Source: Defluviitaleaceae bacterium (GTDB taxonomy: Bacteria; Bacillota; Clostridia; Lachnospirales; UBA5962). Taken from it: a stretch of 5,296 nucleotides of DNA. Below, piece after piece: positions 1 to 5,296 of this stretch. Every line of letters begins with the position of its first letter. Position 1 is the stretch's first letter. A program made the position numbers and the translations under genes. Below the pieces are notes generated by a model. It was not told where the DNA came from. It was given only the letters and a program-made list of their open reading frames with translations, and did not search any database. The stretch spans positions 1 to 5,296 of the forward strand of contig WQZK01000144.1 of NCBI GenBank assembly GCA_009780765.1, given 5' to 3'.

Positions 1-440
1 CCAATTACTAGTGCACGTTTTGTAACCTTGCTTTCTTCTGGAAAAAGTGGAGTGTTTAAATGCACTTTGGCAATGGCTGCTCTGGTTAGTGCTAAGGCTT
101 TTACCGTTGCTTCTTCCATATTTTTATGTATCCATGAGCATTGCTCACGAATATTTGCAATTTCAACCATGTACGGATTTAATCCCGCCTTTGCCGCAAC
201 TTTTCTAAAAGTTGTTTCGTGCATACGTGGAGAACACGCACTTACAACAATCCCAGTTAAATTATGTTCTTTTATTGCATTTAATATCATCCCTTGCCCT
301 GCTTCTGCACACATGTAAGGATACTCGTCTGCAAAAACAACGCCAAGCTCTGATTTTATTTTTTCTTTAATTTCAGTTGTGCCAACAGTGGCCTTAATAT
401 TAGAGCCACAGTGGCAAACAAAAACACCTACTCTTTGCAT
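1..440 (-). CDS. hdrA: Heterodisulfide reductase subunit A-like protein (HdrA), N-terminal 146 codons, truncated by the window edge
   Basis: Open frame from ATG at 440 running off the left edge with no stop. GGAGG at 446-450 lies five bases upstream, which fixes the start. The 146 visible residues match the N-terminal domain of HdrA: a CHCG motif (C9, C11), C44 in a YMCAEAG context, C69 in VVSACSPRMHETTFR, and C101 in NIREQCSWIH. In the HdrA family, cysteines of this domain bind an iron-sulfur cluster. The last residues (ALVIG) are the usual lead into the FAD-binding Rossmann fold, which lies outside the window. HdrA is known as the flavoprotein that bifurcates electrons between ferredoxin and the HdrBC disulfide-reducing arm in the cytoplasm. 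It is the last visible gene of the hdrB-hdrC-acetyltransferase-hdrA operon. Whether it carries extra ferredoxin or NADH-dehydrogenase domains, and which electron donor it uses, cannot be seen. Confidence 0.93.
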   Translation of the reverse strand, partial: MQRVGVFVCHCGSNIKATVGTTEIKEKIKSELGVVFADEYPYMCAEAGQGMILNAIKEHNLTGIVVSACSPRMHETTFRKVAAKAGLNPYMVEIANIREQCSWIHKNMEEATVKALALTRAAIAKVHLNTPLFPEESKVTKRALVI

Positions 441-449
441 AACAACCTC

Positions 450-1007
450 CTATTTTAATAATTCCCATTCGCCTCTTAAAATTCCCATTTTAATGGCATC
501 GTAGTATTTTCCATCTACTATTCTGGCTTGTAGGATGCGGGCTTCCTCTACCATGCCAATTTTTTTGGCAGCTTTCATCATGCGAATATTTCCAGACCAA
601 GTAGACATACCTAAACGGTGAAGTGATGTATTAGTAAACAAATAATCAATAAAAAGCTTAAACGCTTCTGTGCCGTAACCTCCGCCCCAATATTCTGGCT
701 TATAAATAATAATGCCAGCTTCAAGCCAGTTAGAATTTTTATCAACCCAGTCGGCATCCACTATCCCAATCAATTCGCCATCAACCTCTATAATTAATAG
801 CCCTGGTACATTAGGTAATATCTCATAATTTTCCCATTTTTCAATAAATTCGGCTTGAGTTATTTCTTTACGAATATAAAAAGGACCATTCCATTTAGCA
901 GCCTCCTGCTTTTCTTCTTCATATTCCCAATAATAACAAGCCTCTAAATCCTTAGTTTCAGCCAGCCTAAGCGTAACTTTTTCGCCTTTTAAAGTTGTTG
1001 TTATCAT
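450..1007 (-). CDS. GNAT-family N-acetyltransferase (RimJ/RimL-like, Acetyltransf_3 type)
   Basis: Complete 185-residue protein. It opens with the RimL-like pattern GEKVTLRLAETKDLEA (8-23). A central strand (LLIIEVDGELIGIVDAD, 70-86) leads to the acetyl-CoA pyrophosphate-binding loop around W107-G112 (WGGGYGTEA), and then to N140-IRMMKAAKKIGMVEEAR, the usual C-terminal part of the fold. The family transfers acetyl from acetyl-CoA to an amine: a protein N-terminus, an antibiotic, a polyamine or another small molecule. The substrate cannot be read from the sequence. The start at 1007 has an AGGAGA ribosome binding site at about 1012-1017, placed inside the end of hdrC, and lies two bases after the hdrC stop. 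Its TAG stop (450-452) touches the hdrA ribosome binding site. It is therefore embedded in the hdr operon, although GNAT proteins are not known Hdr subunits. It may be a passenger or may modify an operon product; this is open. Confidence 0.88.
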   Translation of the reverse strand: MITTTLKGEKVTLRLAETKDLEACYYWEYEEEKQEAAKWNGPFYIRKEITQAEFIEKWENYEILPNVPGLLIIEVDGELIGIVDADWVDKNSNWLEAGIIIYKPEYWGGGYGTEAFKLFIDYLFTNTSLHRLGMSTWSGNIRMMKAAKKIGMVEEARILQARIVDGKYYDAIKMGILRGEWELLK

Positions 1008-1009
1008 TT

Positions 1010-1396
1010 TTATCTCCTATACTTACGAAACGCCGAAACTAAAAGCTGTTGCGGAACTTCAGGGTTTAAAAGTTCTGGTATTTCATCAGGCGAAAGATAA
1101 TCTTCGCCTTGCTTGCGTATAATCATAAGCCTTGCGGCTTCTATTAATCTTGCAGGTTTTACATCTCTTGGGCAACGCTCTATACATGCAAAGCAAGAAA
1201 GGCATTTCCATAAAGATTCAGAAGCCATTAAGTCTTCTGCCCTGCCATTTTCAGCAAAAGACACAAACTGATGCGGCAAAATATCCATATCTTCATATGA
1301 TGGGCAAGAAGCTGAGCAACGCCCACATTTCATACACCTTTTTATATCTGCACCGCTTATGTTTAAAAGTTCTTCTGTGTTGTTAGTTTTATACAT
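1010..1396 (-). CDS. hdrC: Heterodisulfide reductase subunit C-like iron-sulfur protein (HdrC)
   Basis: A 128-residue protein with two classic [4Fe-4S] motifs: C21-x2-C24-x2-C27-x3-C31-P and C65-x2-C68-x2-C71-x3-C75-P. The spacing and the surrounding residues (CMKCGRCSASCP, LWKCLSCFACIERCP) are typical of HdrC, the wire that carries electrons from HdrA to the HdrB active site. It is predicted to be cytoplasmic, with no signal peptide or membrane segment. It is somewhat short for the family, with a brief basic tail (FRKYRR) after the second cluster. The ATG at 1396 is inside the last codons of hdrB (8-bp overlap) and has GGAGG at 1406-1410, so translation is probably coupled. In most HdrABC loci, C and B sit next to each other or next to A; here the next gene is an acetyltransferase. 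Confidence 0.93.
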   Translation of the reverse strand: MYKTNNTEELLNISGADIKRCMKCGRCSASCPSYEDMDILPHQFVSFAENGRAEDLMASESLWKCLSCFACIERCPRDVKPARLIEAARLMIIRKQGEDYLSPDEIPELLNPEVPQQLLVSAFRKYRR

Positions 1397-2183
1397 CAGC
1401 TTCTCCCTCCTTTAAGCCAAGTGCTTCTGCCAACAAATCTGTAAAGTAGTATACGGGCAAATCTTCACCTGCTGTTTGCTTCACATTATACTGGCATAAA
1501 GGGCACGCCGTAATTAACTCCTTACTTCCGTTGCTCGTAGCATTTTCAACAATTTTTTCTACCATGCCTTGAGCTTTTTGTTTTTCTTTTAGCGATATGT
1601 ATCCACCACAACATTCGTTACGGTAAGGATAGATAACAGGCTCTGCCCCAATTGCTCTTAAAAAATCTTCAAAAATCGTGGGATTCTCTGGGTCATCAAA
1701 CTGCATAATGCTGCTTGGCCTGAGTAGCATACAGCCATAATAAGCACCAACTTTTCGCCCTTTCAAAGGGGTTTCCACCATAGCCTTAAGCTTATCAAAC
1801 CCAACAAAGTTTTTAATTACCTCTAAGTAGTGCAAAACTTCGGTTTCGCCTTTGTATTCTAGTTCTTCGTCGTAGTTTTTAACGGTATCTCTAATGTCTT
1901 TATTGTTCTTCATATCATCATTAACTCTTTTAAACACATGGTGGCACGCCGAGCAAAGTGTAACTAACGGCTGATTTTTCTTTTTAGCTTCATTTAAAGC
2001 ACGAATAACTGGTAGTTTAGAAGCCACCTCATCAGTGCCAAGCGGATAAACCGCACCACAGCACTGCCATTCTTCTATTTCTTCTAAAGTAAAGCCTAGT
2101 TTAGTAGCCGACAAACGAGCAAACTCATCAAGCTCTTTTGCCTTTGTTTTTAGCGTACAACCAGGATAATAACTATATATCAT
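1389..2183 (-). CDS. hdrB: Heterodisulfide reductase subunit B-like protein (HdrB), two CCG domains
   Basis: A complete 264-residue protein made of two cysteine-rich CCG domains. The first has C9, C41-C42-G and C77-x2-C80; the second has C151, C191-C192-G-G and C227-P-L-C230. In HdrB of methanogens these ten cysteines hold two noncubane [4Fe-4S] clusters that cleave a disulfide, and all ten equivalents appear present, so the catalytic site looks intact. The natural substrate in a bacterium without coenzyme M and coenzyme B is not known from sequence; another disulfide or a protein thiol carrier is possible. The ATG at 2183 has GGAGG at 2191-2195, seven bases upstream. It is the first gene of the minus-strand operon, and its TAA stop overlaps the start of hdrC. 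A related CCG-domain family (glycolate or lactate oxidase iron-sulfur subunits) is less likely, because of the close match to HdrB spacing and the partner genes. Confidence 0.94.
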   Translation of the reverse strand: MIYSYYPGCTLKTKAKELDEFARLSATKLGFTLEEIEEWQCCGAVYPLGTDEVASKLPVIRALNEAKKKNQPLVTLCSACHHVFKRVNDDMKNNKDIRDTVKNYDEELEYKGETEVLHYLEVIKNFVGFDKLKAMVETPLKGRKVGAYYGCMLLRPSSIMQFDDPENPTIFEDFLRAIGAEPVIYPYRNECCGGYISLKEKQKAQGMVEKIVENATSNGSKELITACPLCQYNVKQTAGEDLPVYYFTDLLAEALGLKEGEADV

Positions 2184-2247
2184 TTTAACGCCTCCTAAAA
2201 ATATTAAATTCTAATATGTTCAAGTTTGTTTATAATTTATCAAAGTT

Positions 2248-2351
2248 ATAGCAAACGTAGTTTAAAACAGTGAACGCAAGCGAAGCAAAACTTCAGAGGA
2301 AGTTTTGCGTTTTGAGCGATAGCGTTCACGCTTTTTAAACACGTTTGCTAT
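2248..2351. repeat. 104-bp imperfect palindrome (long hairpin, possible MITE or structured hdr leader)
   Basis: Arms pair as follows: 2248-2258 with 2341-2351 (11 bp), 2260-2267 with 2333-2340 (8 bp, after a one-base bulge at 2259), 2270-2277 with 2322-2329 (8 bp) and 2285-2294 with 2299-2308 (10 bp) around an AGAG loop (2295-2298). The two central segments between the last two stems do not pair. About 37 base pairs form in total. The core is richer in G and C than its AT-rich flanks. The ends read TA-GCAAACG and CGTTTGC-TA, which would fit a small non-autonomous element with TA target duplication. No T-run follows on either strand, so it is not a standard terminator. It holds no gene. Confidence 0.85.
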
Positions 2352-2360
2352 TCTATAAAA

Positions 2361-2389
2361 AATATAACATATTTTTGCCCAATTGTCCA
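2361..2389 (-). promoter_or_regulatory. Predicted sigma-A-type promoter of the hdr operon
   Basis: Read on the minus strand, TGGACA (2384-2389, one mismatch to the -35 consensus) is followed after 17 bp by TATATT (2361-2366). A TG pair one base upstream of the -10 box makes it an extended -10. The expected start point is near 2354, at the very edge of the 104-bp palindrome. That would give hdrB a leader of roughly 170 bases that begins with the hairpin. A second, weaker candidate between 2200 and 2247 cannot be excluded. Confidence 0.55.
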
Positions 2390-2399
2390 CTGAAAATTA

Positions 2400-2427
2400 T
2401 TGACTTATTTCTTACAACTGATATAAT
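2400..2427 (+). promoter_or_regulatory. Predicted sigma-A-type promoter of the transporter gene
   Basis: TTGACT (2400-2405) and a perfect TATAAT (2422-2427) are separated by 16 bp, with TG at 2419-2420 giving an extended -10. The start point would be near 2434, leaving a leader of about 33 bases before the TTG start codon. The -35 box is only 10 bp from that of the divergent hdr promoter, so the two polymerases or a shared regulator could interfere. Confidence 0.7.
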
Positions 2428-2451
2428 CATAGTATAAACTTTAATTATTAT

Positions 2452-2457
2452 AAGGAG
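2452..2457 (+). promoter_or_regulatory. Ribosome binding site that decides the TTG start of the transporter
   Basis: AAGGAG lies nine bases before TTG at 2467. An in-frame TGA at 2458-2460 bars any start further upstream. The ATG at 2471 is in another frame, and the first in-frame ATG comes about 58 codons later, inside the membrane domain. TTG is therefore the start. Confidence 0.8.
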
Positions 2458-2466
2458 TGATTTGTT

Positions 2467-3744
2467 TTGGATGCAAGCATAATTGCATTAATAATAATAG
2501 GGGTGGCCCTTGTTTTGTATATAACAGAGCCTATACCTATAGCGGTAACATCTATTTTGGCGTGCTTGGCGTTGGCGATTTTTGGTGTTATACCAATAAA
2601 TACCGCTTTTTCTGGCTTTGGTAATGACATAGTTTACCTAATGGCTGGTATGGTGGTGGTTGGAAATACCCTTTTTGAAACGGGTGTTGCACAAAAAATT
2701 GGTAAACTCATTATTCGCCTTGTTGGCTCGAATGAAAAAGTATTTATTATAATACTCATATTAATTGCTACAATTCCTGCGGCTTTTTTAAGCAACACAG
2801 CGGCTGCGGCGATGATGTTACCAATAGCAACGGCTGCAATTGCTGCATCTGGCGGAAAATTCTCAAAGAAAAACACATATATGATAGTGGGTATTGCTGC
2901 TGTTACAAGTGGCGGCTTAACTGTTGTTGGTTCGCCTCCACAGCTTATTGCACAAAACCTATTACAAGAGGGTGGGCACAATACTATCGGCTTTTTTGAG
3001 CTTAGCCTAGTGGGGCTTCCTGTTATCGCACTTCTTATTTTATTTTATTTAACTATTGGCAACAAACTTCAGAAAAAAGTTTTTAATTTTCCAGAAGTGG
3101 CAGAAGATGCTAGCACGTTCTCGCTTGATACTGACTCTGATAAACCTAAAAGCGTTGTTAAAATGTGGATTTCTGTAGCAGTTCTTGTTTTCTGCGTTGT
3201 TGGATTTATAAGCGGGTTATGGACGGTTGGTATAGTTGCCATGGTTGGTGCATCTGTGTGTATTATAACTCGTTGTATATCACAAAAAAGAGCTTACCAA
3301 ACTATGGACTGGACAACAATAATAGTTATCGCTTGTTCTCTTGGTTTATCCGCAGGGCTTGACCAAAGCGGAGCGGGTAACCTTATAGCAAGAACCGTTG
3401 TGGATTTCTTGGGCGAAGGTGTTTCGCCATGGTTCTTAGCGGCTGCACTTGCACTTGTTGCGGTAATACTTACAAACTTTATGTCTTCAACTGCAACGGC
3501 AGCACTTTTAATACCAATAGCAATTTCTATAGCACTAGACCTTGGGTTTGATGCAAAAAGCATGGCTATGGCGGTTGTTATTGCTGGAAACATAAGTTAC
3601 GCAACGCCTGTTTCTACCCCGCCAATGACGATGACGCTCTCAGCGGGTTACAGATTTATGGATTATGTAAAAATAGGTGGACTTTTTACGCTTTTAGCGT
3701 ATGTGTTGGTTATTTTGCTATTCCCGTTTGTTTTAAGCTTTTAA
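2467..3744 (+). CDS. SLC13/DASS-family (divalent anion, sodium symporter-like) membrane transporter
   Basis: A 425-residue, very hydrophobic protein with roughly ten or more membrane segments in two inverted halves. The first half has the signature S109-N110-T111 followed by AAAAMMLPIA, and GSPPQ (155-159). The second half has the matching S340-S341-T342 followed by ATAALLIPIA, and TPVSTPPMTMT (about 380-390). In SLC13/DASS transporters such as VcINDY, the two SNT motifs form the sodium- and substrate-binding centre, and the family moves dicarboxylates, citrate, sulfate or related anions across the cytoplasmic membrane. In this protein the second Asn is replaced by Ser, so substrate and coupling ion should not be assumed. 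A polar loop (about 208-230) links the halves. The gene starts with TTG and is divergent from the hdr operon. Length is slightly below the 450-500 residues common in the family. A more distant member of the ion transporter superfamily is the main alternative. Confidence 0.88.
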   Translation: MDASIIALIIIGVALVLYITEPIPIAVTSILACLALAIFGVIPINTAFSGFGNDIVYLMAGMVVVGNTLFETGVAQKIGKLIIRLVGSNEKVFIIILILIATIPAAFLSNTAAAAMMLPIATAAIAASGGKFSKKNTYMIVGIAAVTSGGLTVVGSPPQLIAQNLLQEGGHNTIGFFELSLVGLPVIALLILFYLTIGNKLQKKVFNFPEVAEDASTFSLDTDSDKPKSVVKMWISVAVLVFCVVGFISGLWTVGIVAMVGASVCIITRCISQKRAYQTMDWTTIIVIACSLGLSAGLDQSGAGNLIARTVVDFLGEGVSPWFLAAALALVAVILTNFMSSTATAALLIPIAISIALDLGFDAKSMAMAVVIAGNISYATPVSTPPMTMTLSAGYRFMDYVKIGGLFTLLAYVLVILLFPFVLSF

Positions 3745-3774
3745 ATCTAATTAAAAGGTTTAAAGATTGTTATG

Positions 3775-3799
3775 TAGGGGCGTACTATGTACGCCTCTA
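3775..3799. repeat. Short REP-like palindrome in the gap between the transporter and SLH-subtilase genes
   Basis: TAGGGGCGTAC (3775-3785) pairs with GTACGCCTCTA (3789-3799), giving 11 pairs including one G-T wobble, with a three-base loop. The TAGGGGCG...CGCC pattern resembles small dispersed palindromes seen between genes in many bacteria. It could also weaken transcription leaving the transporter gene, but the bases after it are only moderately T-rich, so a terminator is not certain. No convincing separate promoter was seen for the next gene. Confidence 0.7.
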
Positions 3800-3826
3800 T
3801 ATTTATAAAAAGGAGATATAGAAGAA

Positions 3827-5296
3827 ATGAAGAACAAAATATTTGCAACGATAGTAATAATTATGATGGCAATTCAAGCTCTGCCATTACATATTTTAGC
3901 CGACTTTCAGGTGCATTGGGCAGAGGGAAGTATAGAACTATTACAGGAAAGTAATATCGTATTAGGCGACGAAAACGGAAATATTAATCTCGATAACTTT
4001 ATAACACGAGCAGAATTTACAGCAATTGTTAATCGTACATTTGAATTTAATGAAACTTCGGATAATAACTTTATTGATGTAAGTCCTAATAGTTGGTATT
4101 ATAGAGATTTTTCAATTGCAAAAAACCTAGGTTTTATAATGGGCGATGAAAACGGCATGGCAAACCCTGAAAGTAATATACGAAGAGTTGAAGTGGCTTT
4201 GATTCTGGCTAGAGTTTTAGGGCTTGAAAGTGAACAATTGCCAAACTTTACGGATAATAACGAAATACCAAGCTGGGGAATTTTTGCCGTTTCGGCAATG
4301 CAAGAAAATGGACTTATAAGCGGCTATCAAGATGGTAGCTTTAGGTCGCTTTCTGATATTACTCGTGCAGAAGCATTTACGATTATTGCAAACATTATAA
4401 GATCAAGAGAAGAGGCAATCGAAATAGTAAGCACTACCTCTAATTTTGCAAATGTGAATACGTCAAGTAATAACGCAGGAAATAGCAATGATAACTCAGA
4501 TAACAGCCAAGATGGTGAAACTACTCCGCCAATAAATTCGCCAGCACCGCCAAATCTGCCACCTTCTGGTGGCAATAATCCAATAATTATAGTACATACA
4601 GAATTTCCAAGTGGCGAGGTAACGCAGAGTTATATTGATATAGAGTACACAGCAACGCCAAGCCAAGGGGCAGTTATTACAGAGATTTTTTACAGAACGA
4701 ACGATGGTGCAGAAGATTTTATATATCTTTCAGAAGCAAGTGGCTTTACGCCAATGGGAGAGTTAGGCAGAGCAAGGGTATTTATTAGACCCGACGAAAA
4801 TAATATTGTTTTTACCGTAAGAGATAGTGCTGGTAGAGAGGGACATTTTACGGTTGAAGCTACGCCTACTTTGAGTTGGTTTGTTGAGTATGAAGAAGAC
4901 CCGCGGGTAATTAAAGCCGACCCAGAAGGATATGAATTTGTTGCTAACAATCTTAGTATAATGGTGCATGAAGGAGTAACAAGAGAGCAAGTAGAAGAAG
5001 TTATAGCTAATATAAATGGTAGAATTGTTTGGATGTCGGTTATATCAAATAATTATGATATTAACTTGCCACCACATGAGTATGAAGATTTAAGAGCAAT
5101 AATTGAGTACCTTGAAACAGAGTTTTCGGATGTGATAAGGCATGTTAGTATCAATTGGTTGGCGTTTCTTGACAACCAACCAACAAATGACCCATGGTGG
5201 AACGACAGGAGGTTTCCCTTTCGTAGCAGTCAGTGGGGTCTTAGTGCTATACGTGTGCCTGAAGCTTGGGATTTCTTACAAACGCAAGAAACGAGA
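3827..5296 (+). CDS. SLH-domain cell-surface subtilisin-like serine peptidase (S8), N-terminal 490 codons, truncated by the window edge
   Basis: Open frame from ATG at 3827 (AGGAGA at 3811-3816) to the right edge without a stop. Residues 1-25 form a signal peptide (MKNK, hydrophobic core, cleavage near ILA-D). Three SLH repeats follow at about 28-73, 81-134 and 140-192, each ending in the family motif: ITRAE (59-63), IRRVE (118-122), ITRAE (178-182). SLH triplets are known to bind pyruvylated cell-wall polysaccharide, so the protein should sit on the cell surface. A Ser/Asn-rich then Pro-rich linker (about 204-250) leads to a beta-rich Ig-like region (about 252-346). Residues about 370-450 resemble a subtilase propeptide. 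WGLSAIRVPEAWDF (470-483) is the typical entry to a mature S8 domain. The Asp, His and Ser of the catalytic triad lie beyond the window, so activity is unproven. It may be read through from the transporter gene, 82 bp upstream, or from its own unseen promoter. Confidence 0.85.
   Translation, partial: MKNKIFATIVIIMMAIQALPLHILADFQVHWAEGSIELLQESNIVLGDENGNINLDNFITRAEFTAIVNRTFEFNETSDNNFIDVSPNSWYYRDFSIAKNLGFIMGDENGMANPESNIRRVEVALILARVLGLESEQLPNFTDNNEIPSWGIFAVSAMQENGLISGYQDGSFRSLSDITRAEAFTIIANIIRSREEAIEIVSTTSNFANVNTSSNNAGNSNDNSDNSQDGETTPPINSPAPPNLPPSGGNNPIIIVHTEFPSGEVTQSYIDIEYTATPSQGAVITEIFYRTNDGAEDFIYLSEASGFTPMGELGRARVFIRPDENNIVFTVRDSAGREGHFTVEATPTLSWFVEYEEDPRVIKADPEGYEFVANNLSIMVHEGVTREQVEEVIANINGRIVWMSVISNNYDINLPPHEYEDLRAIIEYLETEFSDVIRHVSINWLAFLDNQPTNDPWWNDRRFPFRSSQWGLSAIRVPEAWDFLQTQETR

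Noticed and set aside
28..318. Plus-strand open frame of 96 codons
   Set aside because: It lies opposite hdrA, whose minus-strand product matches the HdrA N-terminal domain in full; the plus-strand frame has no recognisable family and no good ribosome binding site.
2248..2351. The long palindrome as an intrinsic terminator
   Set aside because: It lies between divergent genes, and neither strand has a T-run right after the stem, so it does not fit a Rho-independent terminator.
2471..2473. ATG as a start for the transporter
   Set aside because: It is out of frame with the transporter; the frame requires TTG at 2467, which also has well-placed AAGGAG.
2634..3593. Minus-strand open frames at 2634-2981 and 3294-3593
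   Set aside because: They are antisense to the well-supported transporter gene, and their Ala/Ile/Thr-rich products mirror its hydrophobic codons.
4327..4990. Minus-strand open frames opposite the SLH-subtilase gene
   Set aside because: They are antisense shadows; the plus strand encodes a continuous 490-residue frame with clear SLH and subtilase motifs through this stretch.
3827..5296. Asn/Ser-rich and SLH repeats as a tandem DNA repeat or CRISPR-like array
   Set aside because: The repeats are at the protein level only; the DNA copies differ widely, and there are no regularly spaced identical repeats anywhere in the window.

Overview
The window looks like a piece of chromosome from an AT-rich, low-GC Gram-positive anaerobe, probably a member of the Clostridia. 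The reasons are the strong purine-rich GGAGG-type ribosome binding sites, the A/T-ending codons, an S-layer-homology (SLH) surface protein, and a soluble heterodisulfide-reductase-type (HdrABC) module. No gene here points to methanogenesis or to an archaeon. The genus cannot be named from this sequence.

The left part (1-2183) is a tight minus-strand operon, read right to left as hdrB, hdrC, a GNAT-family N-acetyltransferase, then hdrA, which leaves the window at position 1. Gene junctions are an 8-bp overlap, a 2-bp gap and a 9-bp gap, so the genes are very likely cotranscribed and partly coupled in translation. HdrB keeps both CCG cysteine motifs, HdrC keeps both [4Fe-4S] motifs, and the visible HdrA part keeps the N-terminal cysteine-rich domain. 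This is the core of a flavin-based electron-bifurcating or disulfide-reducing complex. The acetyltransferase between hdrC and hdrA is the odd member.

The central intergenic region (2184-2466) separates the hdr operon from a divergent transporter gene. It holds two back-to-back promoter-like sequences with extended -10 boxes; their -35 boxes are only 10 bp apart. It also holds a 104-bp imperfect palindrome lying just downstream of the predicted hdr start point, so the hdr mRNA leader would begin with a very long hairpin. The palindrome may be a small MITE-like insertion or a regulatory leader.

The right part (2467-5296) is on the plus strand. First comes a complete SLC13/DASS-type anion transporter that starts with TTG. 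An 82-bp gap follows, with a short REP-like palindrome. Last is the first 490 codons of a large secreted protein: signal peptide, three SLH repeats, a Ser/Asn/Pro-rich linker, a beta-rich Ig-like region, a propeptide-like segment and the opening of a subtilisin-type (S8) peptidase domain, cut by the window edge before the catalytic residues.

The energy module, the anion transporter and the surface protease have no obvious shared pathway. No RNA genes, CRISPR arrays, complete insertion sequences or defence genes were seen. The features most worth following are the palindromic hdr leader and the acetyltransferase inside the hdr operon.
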